Assembly (NCBI GenBank): GCA_037903475.1
Contig: JBAJFG010000538.1
Coordinates: forward strand, 558,001-622,000
DNA length: 64,000 nt
Source of the DNA: Ancylostoma caninum
Taxonomy: Eukaryota; Nematoda; Chromadorea; Rhabditida; Ancylostomatidae
Direction: 5' to 3'
The position numbers were made by a program, and so were the translations under genes. The notes below the pieces were generated by a model that made no database searches, had not been told where the DNA came from, and worked only from the letters and a program-made list of their open reading frames with translations. Below are positions 46,901 through 55,425 of the stretch, piece after piece. Position 1 is the stretch's first letter, and each line of letters begins with the position of its first letter.

Positions 46901-49900
46901 GCAAACACTACGAAATGGACCGATACAATCAAAGCTGGGTTTCCTTCATCTTGAAGCGAATTATTGGTTCCGCTGCGAAAAAAAATTATAGATTAAGGCG
47001 ACAAGGATTTCACAGGAAGGAATTACGTATGACGTTCTTTAAAAGGTTATACTATTGTACGCGGAAGGATGTATAAGCGTCTCTGAATTCCTTATTCCTG
47101 TCACTTCTTAAGAGAATTGTTTGTTTTCCATGAATTATTTTCAAGTTTGAATATTAAATAATTAAACGTTTGAGAAGTAGTCCTGTCGAGGCCTTTTCTG
47201 ATAAGAATCCATGGTTACTGTCGTCTGTGAATATGCTAATCACGACAAAATTTTGAGAAATTTTGAGGCCTGAAAGACATACATTAGGGAATTTAAAGAA
47301 TTGAAGCACGTTGTTTTAATTCACTCATCTTTCCTCTAATATTCGTAAAGCGCTGAAGTCATGCAGTCACAGGAAAAGTTAGACAAACTGATTTTCTTGT
47401 AATTTGGAGTCTTCATTCACTGTTCTTCCTTGTCATCCTTGCAACTATCCAAAAATAGAGCATGTAGCACTTTTGCGACTATTTTGACTGCAAATTGCTA
47501 ATGTAGCACCATAGCACCATTTTTAATATTTTTGGGTGTTTTTTTTCGTATGACGCCTCTTACAACTTCTACTCTTCTTCTGTCTGAGTGTTTTCTGTTC
47601 CCCAGCATCAAGTAAATATGCGATCTTGTTCCTTAAACTTGTCGCATTAAAACTAAGGATTCAACGACAATTGTCTCCATTTCAACCCTACATTATTAAT
47701 TTTCAATTGGAAATGGGGGTTTTTATAGGTATTAAAGGTCTTTCAGACTGTCATACCATCCAGAAGAGGAGGCCGGTTCGCGTTATAAACTCTTTATCGA
47801 CATCACCTACACAATTTTGAATACAATTTGATGTCATAATATATGTATTTATCCTTTTATTTATTTACCAAAAGGGACGCGGACTAAAACCTACTGCGTT
47901 GTACACTGTGAGGTGTACACAAATTCATTATATCAACGATGAACAACAATAAAAAATAAATCTGGAAAGAGTTTAAAATTGTCCCATGGGAGGGTCCCAA
48001 ATTTTGTTAATTATCAAGTATTTCGTTGAACATCAGTTATTTCCGATTCAGTAAAAGCTTCGTGGCATAAAATTTGCTCCGAAAATATTGAACACCCATG
48101 GTGTACCAATTTCTTGTGTAACAATAGTAAAAATCACCAGAACTTGTTAATCAACGCTTTTTTTTCAGATCCAGCCCGATCGATCCCTATCGCAACGTTC
48201 GCCTCAATGACCGTGGTGACGCTGGCCTATATCGCTATGTCCGCATCGCTTACGCTTATGATACCGTACTACCAGGTACTGCTGCGACATCCGGGATGTA
48301 TGTTTATGTGGGTTTAAAAGCAGATATCTCGCAGGTCCATCCAACCGCTGCGTTCTCGGATGCATTTGCCCTCAAAGGAGCTACAGTGGCGAAGTTGGCT
48401 GTATCGGTGGGAGCACTGTGTGGAATGATGACAAGCTTGGTACGTTCCCAGTGCTGGTGTAAATGCACAAAAAAATAAATATGATGCAAACAGATACGCA
48501 AATAACATGTGATGTAAACGAATAAGTGAACAAATAAATAAATGAATATCTGCCAATGACATGGCAAATGTGATGATTTATGTCGAGACAGATCCGTCAA
48601 AAGTAGGAAAATTACCCAAAAAGTGGAGCATGCTCTACCATACGGTTCAATGTCATTTTTGCGCCATTTTTCATTTTACTGTGTATAAAATTTCCAAAAG
48701 AATCTATATCTAGAACATAGAAACGCTTACGACACTTTTTTTTTCAAAAATCTAGACAGTGCACGTGGGCGCCAAATTCAAACGATAGGAATGCTTCTGT
48801 AAGCAAGGTGGCGAAGATCGGGTCTTGGAAACATCGGACATCATCCGAATATGTAGTTCAGAGGGACTAGTTGAAAAAATTTGCAGTTTTCCAAATTCGG
48901 GATCCACAGCGTGATTTTACAATATTGAAACATCTGTTCACGAGTGGCTCCGTAATCCGCTGCACTAATTATGGTAGTTTACAGGTTGGTGGAATGTTCG
49001 CATTGCCGCGTTGTGTGTTCGCTATGGCCGAAGATGGTCTGCTATTCAATTCGCTTTCTGTTGTTAATGGAAAAACTCAGGTATTTCTTACTTCTGTGAA
49101 GAAGGATACTATGAGGTAAACATACTAGTGCTCCAGGTGCCAATCAACGCTGTGCTCGTGTTCGGATCAATCACTGCGATCATCGCACTGCTGTTCGACA
49201 TCGAAACCCTGGTCGAATTCCTCTCCATAGGCACCCTACTGGCTTACTCTATCGTGTCCGCTTGTGTGATCATCCTCCGCTATCAACCGGCTCGTTACCA
49301 GGAGGACGGCTCGTTCGACAATGGTATGCTAATACGCTTAATAAAGGACCATGTTATTAAGGCTACAATCTCCCGAATTCAGGTGGAAAACTGAAATTCA
49401 CCGTACCCGGTAGTGGGATCCTTGAGAAGCTGGATCCAGGGCACGCGGTGCACTACGGCGTAGCCTCCATGATGGTCGGATTTGTTGGCGCTGGATTGTG
49501 TTTGAGTTCAGGTAATTTTTCTTCTTATTACATGGTATTCCTTCGTTGTTTACCGTAAATTTGCAGGTCACATCGAGTCATCGCTAGGGATCGTCACTAT
49601 TTGTTTCTTTGGTGCATTGGCCGTGCTATCGCTGGTGTTCATTATGTGTCACCATCAGAATTCGACGCAGCTTGACTTCAAGGTACTGATACACCTTCTT
49701 TTCATGAGCTACAGTTCCCTACAGTTCATCCGTGTGTTTTCACTCGTGGTGTATCAAGCAGTATCTGGGACGCGGTCCTTCTTCACACACTGCGCGCGGA
49801 ACACATTTTTACATGGCGAGCGCGTGTGGCCAGAGGCATGTTTCTGATAACTCACCATTAGCACCAGCTTATCACACTGGAACGTTTTATGGACATGAAG

Positions 49901-51932
49901 TACACATTTTGCGTGATGCACCATGTGCATCATGTGGCTACACGAGGGCGAAAGGGAGTGATGCACCATGTGAGCACGTTGTCCGCATTCTGTTAATCGA
50001 TATTAAACTATCGATACTGCGCCGCTTGCCCTGAGTCTGTGAATGCACCACTAGTCAAAAATTTTAGAACCGGCCATATTCGACGTTTCAAAAGAGGGAA
50101 AAAGGATTCTCTGAAATATTATTATGTTCACCTTCCTTTGGCTATTCATCAAGGTCCTGATGGCGGAATCAAACTGGCGAAAATCCCAATTTTCTTTCCT
50201 CCACCCCTACCCTCCCCCTTCTCCATATCATCCTCCACCCTTCTCCCTTATTTTTTTATTTCATCGGACTTTTGCAGAAACGCGTGTTGAATGAATCGTT
50301 TTTGCATGGGATATAAATAGAAATTCTCAACTGGGACCGTAGCCTGCACTATAATCTGTAATCTAATTCCATACATGGAGTGTATTTGCTTATTTTAAAG
50401 GATTTTCTGAAAAAAATTTCAACGGTTCGGCGACTGCACCGGTCCTAAAGCACTTTTTTTCTTTCTCCCTGCTTTTTTTAAAGCCTTTCCTTCTATTTTC
50501 AAAGCGTCACCTTTCTCACAGCTCAGAGGAAGTGAAGGCATCTGTATACCTCATCACATTTTCATCAAGTTTCCCCCTACACCGTTCATTCATCTTCTTG
50601 AATGATGCTCATTATTTGCATAGTTCTTTCTCACTCACTCACACCCCCGAATGAGCATTTGCTACAGCAAATGCTCATTCGACTCATGCGCTCGCTATCC
50701 TGGATCACATTACGCGCTTCCGCTGTACAACTGCTCCCTAGAACAAGGACTAATGAAATTGGCACTTTTGATAAATCAGCATCTCTGTTTCTCCGTCGAG
50801 ATCATTCTTTACAATGACTCTAATTTGAACCAGCACTTTACCTGACAGCGAAATGACCTGTAACCAAGCAACTGTCGGGGAAAAAACTGAAATGGAATCG
50901 CATTGGAATTTCATCATACAACAGTGAAAGAAACGACGAGTAGTGACATACGACAATCAGCATTAGAGCTGCAAAGTTCTGTTTGGGTTTAAGAATGCGA
51001 ACATACGACAAAAACCTTGCGAATCTTTCCTTTTCTCCATTGATTGTCAAGGAATTGTGCGGTCTTGTTGATTTTTCCTGTGATGAACCCAAATGAGAAG
51101 AGAAAGAAAGCGTCGCAGCTCTGCAACGGTATGACACCACATTTAAATGCTATCGCTGAGCCAAAAATCGTAAAAATAACAAATAAAGGTCTCCCTTCTC
51201 CACTGAGTATTTAGCAATGGCTTTCTAACTCCTTTATCGTCCCTCAAATCTCAAAGCTCAAAACCTGCCTGTCTAGGAAGAAATTTGGATCGAGTGACCA
51301 ATTTTTCTTAGCCATATGAGCTTGTTTTGAGGACCTCGAAGAAATCCTTCGCAAGGAAAGAATCAAAAGCAGAGAAGAGATTAAACCAAGTTTGCTGACT
51401 GAAAAATAAGTTGAGAGATGGACCTGAGTTGTTCTGTTTTCATTGTCACTACGGAAACTTTTCAACCCACCCTCATAGATTTTCTTCAAAACTCTCGAAA
51501 ACGTCGAGATCCTAGCTTCGGCAGAACCTTAACTTTCCTTATGGGGTTTCACGCTAAAACCATACAGTCCACTGTCCTTTTCAGGTGCCACTAGTTCCAC
51601 TTGTTCCTGCCCTTAGTCTCCTGATCAACACACTTATGATGCTCCACCTGGCACCAATCACATGGCTACGAATCGCTTTCTGGATGACAATAGGTACAAT
51701 ACGATAAAATTTATTACGTTTCACAGAAAACCCGCGTTGCTTCTCACTGAGAATGGCTAGAAAAATGCCAGCTGTCAGTACAAAATGCGTATCAATTTCA
51801 GGTATGAGTATCTACTTCGGATATGGCATTCGTCATTCACGTGAAGAGGTATTGCCTTCGTCACCAGAAGCTCGTTTCTCGAAGAGCAGCACGTATGACT
51901 CGGTCGTCTCTACCACCACTGTAGGATCGTAG
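28977..51932 (+). CDS. Cationic amino acid transporter (CAT, SLC7 family), 15 exons
   Basis: Predicted to be a plasma-membrane permease for arginine, lysine or ornithine. Exons: 28977-29130, 33315-33420, 35792-35901, 36004-36092, 36157-36288, 36909-36991, 37762-37865, 48169-48275, 48335-48439, 48985-49080, 49137-49323, 49383-49511, 49567-49682, 51585-51693, 51802-51932. They give 1758 nt, 585 residues plus TAG, with phases agreeing at every junction and GT/AG at every intron. Family marks in order: [13 protein letters not shown] in helix 1 (residues 40-52), [83 protein letters not shown], then [15 protein letters not shown] and [21 protein letters not shown] multi-pass hydrophobic pattern fits 14 helices. 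The length is slightly under the usual 600-650, with a short serine-rich tail. The exon 6/7 junction (AA|GTACGT to TTTCTAG|T) is the least certain. The substrate is inferred from family only. It converges on the CELF gene downstream. Confidence 0.92.
29131..33314 (+). other. CAT intron 1, 4.2 kb
   Basis: It holds a dispersed repeat at 30645-30895 that recurs in CAT intron 13. A GC-richer patch at about 31840-32070 has open frames on both strands, but no assignable protein and no fit to the flanking exon phases. A GGTTGAAAAGTCCCCGG motif near 29593 looks like a decayed mariner end, without a partner. Nothing else is recognised. Confidence 0.4.
30645..30895 (+). repeat. Dispersed repeat, copy in CAT intron 1
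   Basis: Matches 51250-51480 in the same orientation: AAAAATAAGTTGAGA, CACCTGAGTTG / GACCTGAGTTG, GTTTTCATTGTCA and GGAAACTTTTCAA are shared in order with similar spacing. Non-coding and of unknown class. Confidence 0.6.
34500..34754 (-). repeat. Hairpin-core repeat, copy 8 (single unit)
   Basis: The core on the - strand spans about 34627-34751, ending GCGGGATGCAAAC. The tail to its left contains ATTAACCTCCTCACTCTCTG and the ACTACGACTCGCCAC block. Located in CAT intron 2. Confidence 0.85.
35048..35440 (+). repeat. Hairpin-core repeat, copy 9, preceded by a broken half-core
   Basis: The complete unit starts at 35171 (CTCCCGCTCTTTCGAGG) with its tail ending near GTGCAAACCTTGTGGCA at about 35425. 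A diverged, truncated core start (TCTTCTGAGGGGATTCAAAG) lies at 35048-35107, ahead in the same orientation, so two insertions or a tandem duplication are recorded here. Located in CAT intron 2. Confidence 0.8.
36289..36908 (+). other. CAT intron 5
   Basis: A 620-bp intron with GTGAGT donor and ATTTAG acceptor. I see no repeat family or coding sequence inside. Confidence 0.5.
36992..37761 (+). other. CAT intron 6 with two MITE remnants
   Basis: Holds two members of the GCATCACTGAGATTAC MITE family: 37080-37273 (right end GGGTAATCTCAATGATGCAT) and about 37499-37680 (CTGGATGTATCACTAAGACT at the left, CCAATGATGCATACTG at the right). The second ends about 80 bp before exon 7. Confidence 0.5.
38505..38750 (-). 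repeat. Hairpin-core repeat, copy 10
   Basis: The - strand core spans about 38627-38748 with the variant outer end GCGGGGTGT. The tail to the left includes ACGACTCGTCATTTGGGC. Located in CAT intron 7. Confidence 0.85.
39591..40390 (+). mobile_element. Composite element Y, copy B
   Basis: A + core (39591-39713) and a - core (40268-40390) face each other around the same internal sequence as 26506-27313, in the same orientation and nearly the same length (800 versus 808 bp). The inverted ends extend into CAGGTGGCCGCCCAGGTGGG. No reading frame of transposase type. Confidence 0.8.
40999..41255 (+). repeat. Hairpin-core repeat, copy 13
   Basis: The + core starts GCACCCCACTCTTTCGAGG and ends near 41120. 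The tail has TCGGCTGGAGCGCCCGC and ends near GTGCAAACACAAG. The 70-80 bp before it resemble the end of spacer X (CGCAAGTTGGCGAA). Confidence 0.85.
41920..41974 (+). repeat. Five tandem copies of AACTTTTAGGG
   Basis: Five exact head-to-tail copies of an 11-bp unit lie in CAT intron 7. The unit contains TTAGGG, but the nematode telomere repeat is TTAGGC, so this is a local minisatellite, not telomeric DNA. Confidence 0.9.
42000..42370 (-). repeat. Segment W plus hairpin-core copy 14
   Basis: The - core spans 42251-42370 and the 250 bp to its left (segment W) match 27844-28100 inverted. This is the left edge of the second inverted block. The W copy has small indels relative to the first, so open frames crossing it are not conserved. 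Confidence 0.8.
42371..42796. repeat. Spacer Z, copy B
   Basis: Inverted match of 27314-27720 with several small indels. It joins the outer ends of core copies 14 and 15. No coding evidence. Confidence 0.75.
42797..42920 (+). repeat. Hairpin-core repeat, copy 15
   Basis: A + core with the usual outer end GCATCCCGCTC. Its downstream flank (GGACTATCCAGGAAGTGCCG) differs from that of all other copies, so it marks the left edge of the 2-kb segment absent from the first block. Confidence 0.85.
43786..43895. mobile_element. Small MITE, GCATCACTGAGATTAC family
   Basis: The left end GGGGCTGCACGCATCATTGA and the right end (GTAATTTTAGTGATAC, then AGGCC) are imperfect inverted copies. Internally it shares GTAAACATGTTAAC and GTTTACCC with relatives. 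Lies within the 2-kb insert of CAT intron 7. Confidence 0.55.
44059..44526 (-). CDS. Antisense 155-codon cysteine-rich open frame (possible CAP-like fragment)
   Basis: The longest open frame in the gaps of CAT intron 7 lies on the opposite strand, in the segment bounded by two same-orientation hairpin cores. The product has eight cysteines. Its C-terminal half, with ICAIYC, AVTVQC and then [11 protein letters not shown], recalls the end of SCP/TAPS (CAP) secreted proteins, which have a GCAI..C, VxCxY and PCSxC pattern. The N-terminal CAP motifs, the histidine/glutamate site and a signal peptide are not visible, so at best this is a terminal exon or a decayed fragment. CAP genes are very numerous in strongylids, and a captured fragment would be plausible. 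A direct repeat of ATGACTCTTGGGAAA lies at the assumed start, so the start is uncertain. Chance cannot be excluded. Confidence 0.35.
   Translation of the reverse strand: MTLGKLCTYVGVRPSNYARVVDNRNPCAITKVTSDLSQCREKTLVAATMVLYSRASKVSAGKSGEMLGLICAIYCTSSIVGEAVTVQCKNPYSLTNNAMDNNDDIVVTIPQTEPPKPCSTCNGTRGQLLTHIIDLGAYLAGKGWPVALRTSNNHT
44906..45803 (-). mobile_element. Composite element Y, copy C (inverted)
   Basis: Cores at 44906-45028 (+) and 45683-45803 (-) enclose the Y interior in the opposite orientation to the other two copies, as shown by GTTAACTCTGTGGCCGCTCG near 45600 and TTGTATTGCAAAACTTGCAC near 45252. It is about 90 bp longer than its relatives, with AATTAACTCAATCAATC-type sequence added near 45480. 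Confidence 0.75.
45804..46386. repeat. Spacer X, copy B
   Basis: Inverted match of 25906-26505, including the truncated half-core (here at about 46160-46205, CTCTCTTTCGAGGATATTCC). The first 80 bp recur once more just after 46905. Confidence 0.8.
46387..46904 (+). mobile_element. Short composite element with a different interior
   Basis: A + core (46387-46509) and a - core (about 46781-46902) face each other over only 270 bp. The outer symmetry extends to GTTTGCATCCCGC / GCGGGATGCAAAC. The interior does not match element Y, so the same ends are used with different cargo. Confidence 0.75.
50648..50681. repeat. Perfect 16-bp palindrome with 2-nt loop
   Basis: CGAATGAGCATTTGCT is exactly inverted after AC. 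It lies in CAT intron 13. On this length alone it could be a hairpin in RNA or a small fold-back insertion. Confidence 0.7.
51250..51480 (+). repeat. Dispersed repeat, copy in CAT intron 13
   Basis: Same-orientation relative of 30645-30895. It ends about 100 bp before exon 14. Confidence 0.6.
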
Positions 51933-54900
51933 CCCTAGAAACGAAACAGTCTCTCATGGATCTACAATTCTGATGGACCACAAAAATCGACAAGGACTTA
52001 ACTGCTGCTGACACACGGATTTCTTCCATTTCAACATGCATCTATACAAAATTCACCATAGTGATTTGTGATCTTCGCGCGCTAATTCTTATTCACTCAG
52101 CTTTGTGCAAAAAAGTAAGCCAGTCAACGGATACTAGAAGATTCGGCAAATAGTCCTAGTTTTGATCACATCGATCAATACGCGTAATTTATTCTAGTCA
52201 AAAGACGGCAGTATTCGGCTTCTATTCCGTAACTTCACGGGGCATTTAAAGGCAGCATACTCTGTGCGGGGGGCGATAAGGCCGTCATCATCGGAATTGC
52301 ACATCTGGCATTCAAAACCAAGAGATTCAATAAAAGTCGCATTGAAATGACCAATAATATGGGATATATTGCCAAAGTGACGATTTGCTTGCGGCATAAA
52401 AATGCTGTTAGTTTTTTTTTCTGAAAAAAAAGCCCAGACTAGCCCCCCCCCCTAGTGAAAATCCCTGCACTTGCTATCAGCTTAGAAGGCCCAAGATATT
52501 CTGATCCAGACCTTGATGCCCTTACCTCAAAGGCTAAATCTGACCTCAACATTCCTCTCGGGATTTTCATGCGAAAAGAATTTTAGGAAGTCCCCTGATT
52601 ACCACTAAATACATGGTTCCTCACAAAAATGCAGAAAAAATTAGCCTTTAAGCCCCTTTTTGAGGAGAATTGGGAATGCCCATTGAGGTATCTATCAGAA
52701 GAAGACGCGAAGTACCAACGATCGATACGACCTTGTGGCAGATGTCTCAATGCGCACCCGAATTCTTCACGAAACAAGGCGCTCAAGGACGAGTTTTAGA
52801 GCATTTTTGTAAGGAATCAAGCATATCCTCGTGATCGGGGTCTCATCAAGATTTTTCTTATGGAAACCTAGAAAACGATTCTGAAGTGAAACACAACCCT
52901 CAAAAGACTAGTACCCCACGCCAAATACTTGGCAGCTCCCCGTTTCCAACGCATTCTACAAAAGCGATTTTCACACTCGGTTACTTAGCAACGTAACCAC
53001 AACTCCTAGGAACACCACCAATATTCCTATTCGATTAAGCAGAAGGTGCTGCCTTTAAATGTACTGTTGTGGAAAAAATCTTTGAAGCCTGTCTCTTCTA
53101 TCATTCCTATGCATATCGATGAATTTTACAAATAAAACTATCATCAACAGGACATTACGCAACAACAGTAGACAACATGCGAACTGAAACTCTATCATTT
53201 AAACATTTATAATTTGCGTAAATGATGAAAACACCATGGACTGAATTATCGGTAAAAGAAAAAAAAACAATACACTTCATGGTCACACGACAAATAATAA
53301 CAGACAAAATAGATATAAAGAACTAAACAACATGGCAAGGTTAGTGATCGGTATAGATCAAAGCGGGATGCGTGTGATTTGAACAGGACAAGAAATGGAT
53401 GTGTGTATACGTGTGTGTGGATTCGGACCAGCACGGCAAGATCTCATTCCCAGCTAGCTCACCGAACGAACAACGGCCTTAGGCAAGAATGTGATGGTCA
53501 CAGAAGAAATGGAGGCAAGAATAGGCAAGATGGAATACCACAAAGAAAAGCTGAACATCAACACACACCAACCACAAATAAACGGGGTAGAGAACACATC
53601 AATTAAAAGGTGACACACCGAAACCGGCAAATACATTCGATACGGGATACTTTGAAAAGCAAAAAAGCAGAAATGCTACACTGCACTGAACGGTGATGGT
53701 CCGTTTGAAACCACCACCGTCTACAGGCCTCGTAAATAGGACCAAAGAAAGAAGAGAAAAAAAAACACCACTAGCCACTGAAAACAGCCTATGTACTAAA
53801 AGAAACGGTGCCACGTGCGCGAACAGGGAGGTAAGTCACAAGCAGCCTCGTCGAGAAGGAAATCAGATACACATACTTTACACAAACTTAGATCGAAACT
53901 CAAACTGTGGCACTTATACACTATGCATTGCTCCACATCCACCGAACGAAACAACAACAAAAACCGCGCCACAGCAGCAGCGGAAGCACGACGGCATGGC
54001 AGCAAACATAATAGGAACTGCAGCAGCTGGCGGCGGTGGTGCTGAAGTGCTTACAGTGTCGATGGAGTGAGCAACACAGATAGAACGACAGAACGTAAAA
54101 GAGTGTAGGCGGAACGGCGACTGCATCGTTGCGGACGACACGGAGTAACGCAACGATGACGGACGTAAGGTACGGAGGACGAGGGACGAGGTGCGCAACG
54201 CAACGTGTAGCGCGTGTTGCGCAGCTCTACGTAAAGAGCCGCGAACGACGACTACGACAGCGTCCAGATACGCAGAGCACACATATTTTCCCACCTAAAT
54301 CGACACATACACCACTTCTATTGTATTTTACACAAACAAACAAACATTACGCTTGAGTACGGCTTGTCCAACACAGCCAAATTTGAGCATATGAAATGCA
54401 GTTCTACCAAGAAAATGTTCACAGAAACAAAGATCAGCTAGAAAGCTAAATAAATCTACTTGAAACCTTTCATAATTTCTTCAGATACAGGCTGGCGTCG
54501 TAAGTAAGAACCACGTTTGTTCAAAATCCAAGGACAGAATGAAACCGAGAGGGTAAATTTGGCCGTGAAAGACAATCCTGAATTCAGCCTACGTTCCTTT
54601 TCATAAATGTTTTAAACATTCGTGGCTAGATATCACCTTGGAAACCGACTGAACTTTTACAAATGCTCATTCACCATACCATATATATAAATATGCACCT
54701 GCCAATCATTGAAAAAAAGAAAGCTTGAAACACAAAATTTGTTAACACTCTCTGTCTCAAGATGAAAAAGCAAACGTTAAGAAATCAGGGCTTCTATGGA
54801 AATTTCCGACAGACTTCACCCCATACATCCCACTTTTCTAGGATACAACAACGTGAAAAATAAACTGTGAACAAAAGAGATCAGGATGTTTTCTTTTGTT

Positions 54901-55425
54901 TAAAATGTCGCTATTATTTTCATATCCCAGTACACCACAGATAACTAGGTACATTCTCATCCAAAAGCGGTGATAGCTGGATGCAACTATTGGCTTGCCC
55001 CTCCGGATTTCACACACTTTCTCCTCAAATCTACTCACATTAACATACATGCAACTACTTCCCCTGGTGAAACGGAACAAATTCATTCTTGTAATGCCCC
55101 CTCCCCCTCTGCTTTTCCCTTGAATTTTAGTTTACTGTTACCTAACGTCACTTAAAACAGAACCAGGGATTGTAGCTAACGCTTTGGAAAGTTCACTGTT
55201 TTGCAAAATACAATTTCTAATGCCACGAGGTGCCAGTGGCTTAGACGAGATTTATACTCAGCTACAAACTGATTGTACGTATTGATGGAACAATCCACAA
55301 TACGGATAAAACACCAAAAGAGAAGTTTCTTTAGATTCCATTTTTGTAAAGCCTTCACAAAGTTTACAGTACCACAAGTGTCTAACGCATCAACTAAAAC
55401 ACGTACCTTACAACCCGCAAAAGCC
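51933..55425. other. Convergent intergenic region, both 3' untranslated regions
   Basis: It lies between the CAT stop (+) and the CELF stop (-). AATAAA occurs on the + strand at 52329-52334 and at 53131-53136; the first, about 400 bp past the stop, is the more likely CAT poly(A) signal. No AATAAA is obvious on the - strand near the CELF stop. The stretch 53690-54350, read on the - strand, is rich in TGT and TG and may belong to a long CELF 3' UTR. Open frames here overlap on both strands without family resemblance. Confidence 0.4.
52329..52334 (+). terminator. Candidate CAT polyadenylation signal
   Basis: AATAAA about 400 bp downstream of the CAT stop codon, the first canonical hexamer on this strand after it. 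An alternative is at 53131. Untested. Confidence 0.35.

Larger units (their letters stand above)
37866..48168 (+). other. CAT intron 7, 10.3 kb, repeat-packed
   Basis: The intron splits the codon after GEEAK and is bounded by GTGAG and TTTTTTTCAG. It contains 10 of the 19 hairpin cores, two copies of composite element Y, one MITE (43786-43895), an 11-bp tandem repeat (41920-41974) and an antisense cysteine-rich open frame (44059-44526). The sub-region 46905-48168 is AT-rich, without recognised features apart from a short remnant of spacer X at its start. Confidence 0.7.
49683..51584 (+). other. CAT intron 13, 1.9 kb
   Basis: It holds a perfect palindrome (50648-50681), the second copy of the dispersed repeat (51250-51480) and a local direct repeat GTGATGCACCATGTG near 49913 and 49959. 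Open frames here disagree with the CAT phase and are not used. Confidence 0.5.

Noticed and set aside
64..46904. Many related 60-100 residue open frames ([19 protein letters not shown] and [19 protein letters not shown] types) looking like a protein family
   Set aside because: They are the hairpin-core repeat read in different frames and on different copies. The frame is not maintained beyond the core, and different frames are open in different copies.
14..46904. CRISPR-like array from regularly recurring repeats
   Set aside because: Spacing is irregular, orientation is mixed, units are 120-800 bp, and the genome is eukaryotic.
53914..54294. 126-codon open frame on the - strand with poly-Val and poly-Pro runs, and a 125-codon frame opposite
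   Set aside because: Simple-sequence composition in a probable 3' UTR, both strands open at once, and no splice or family support.
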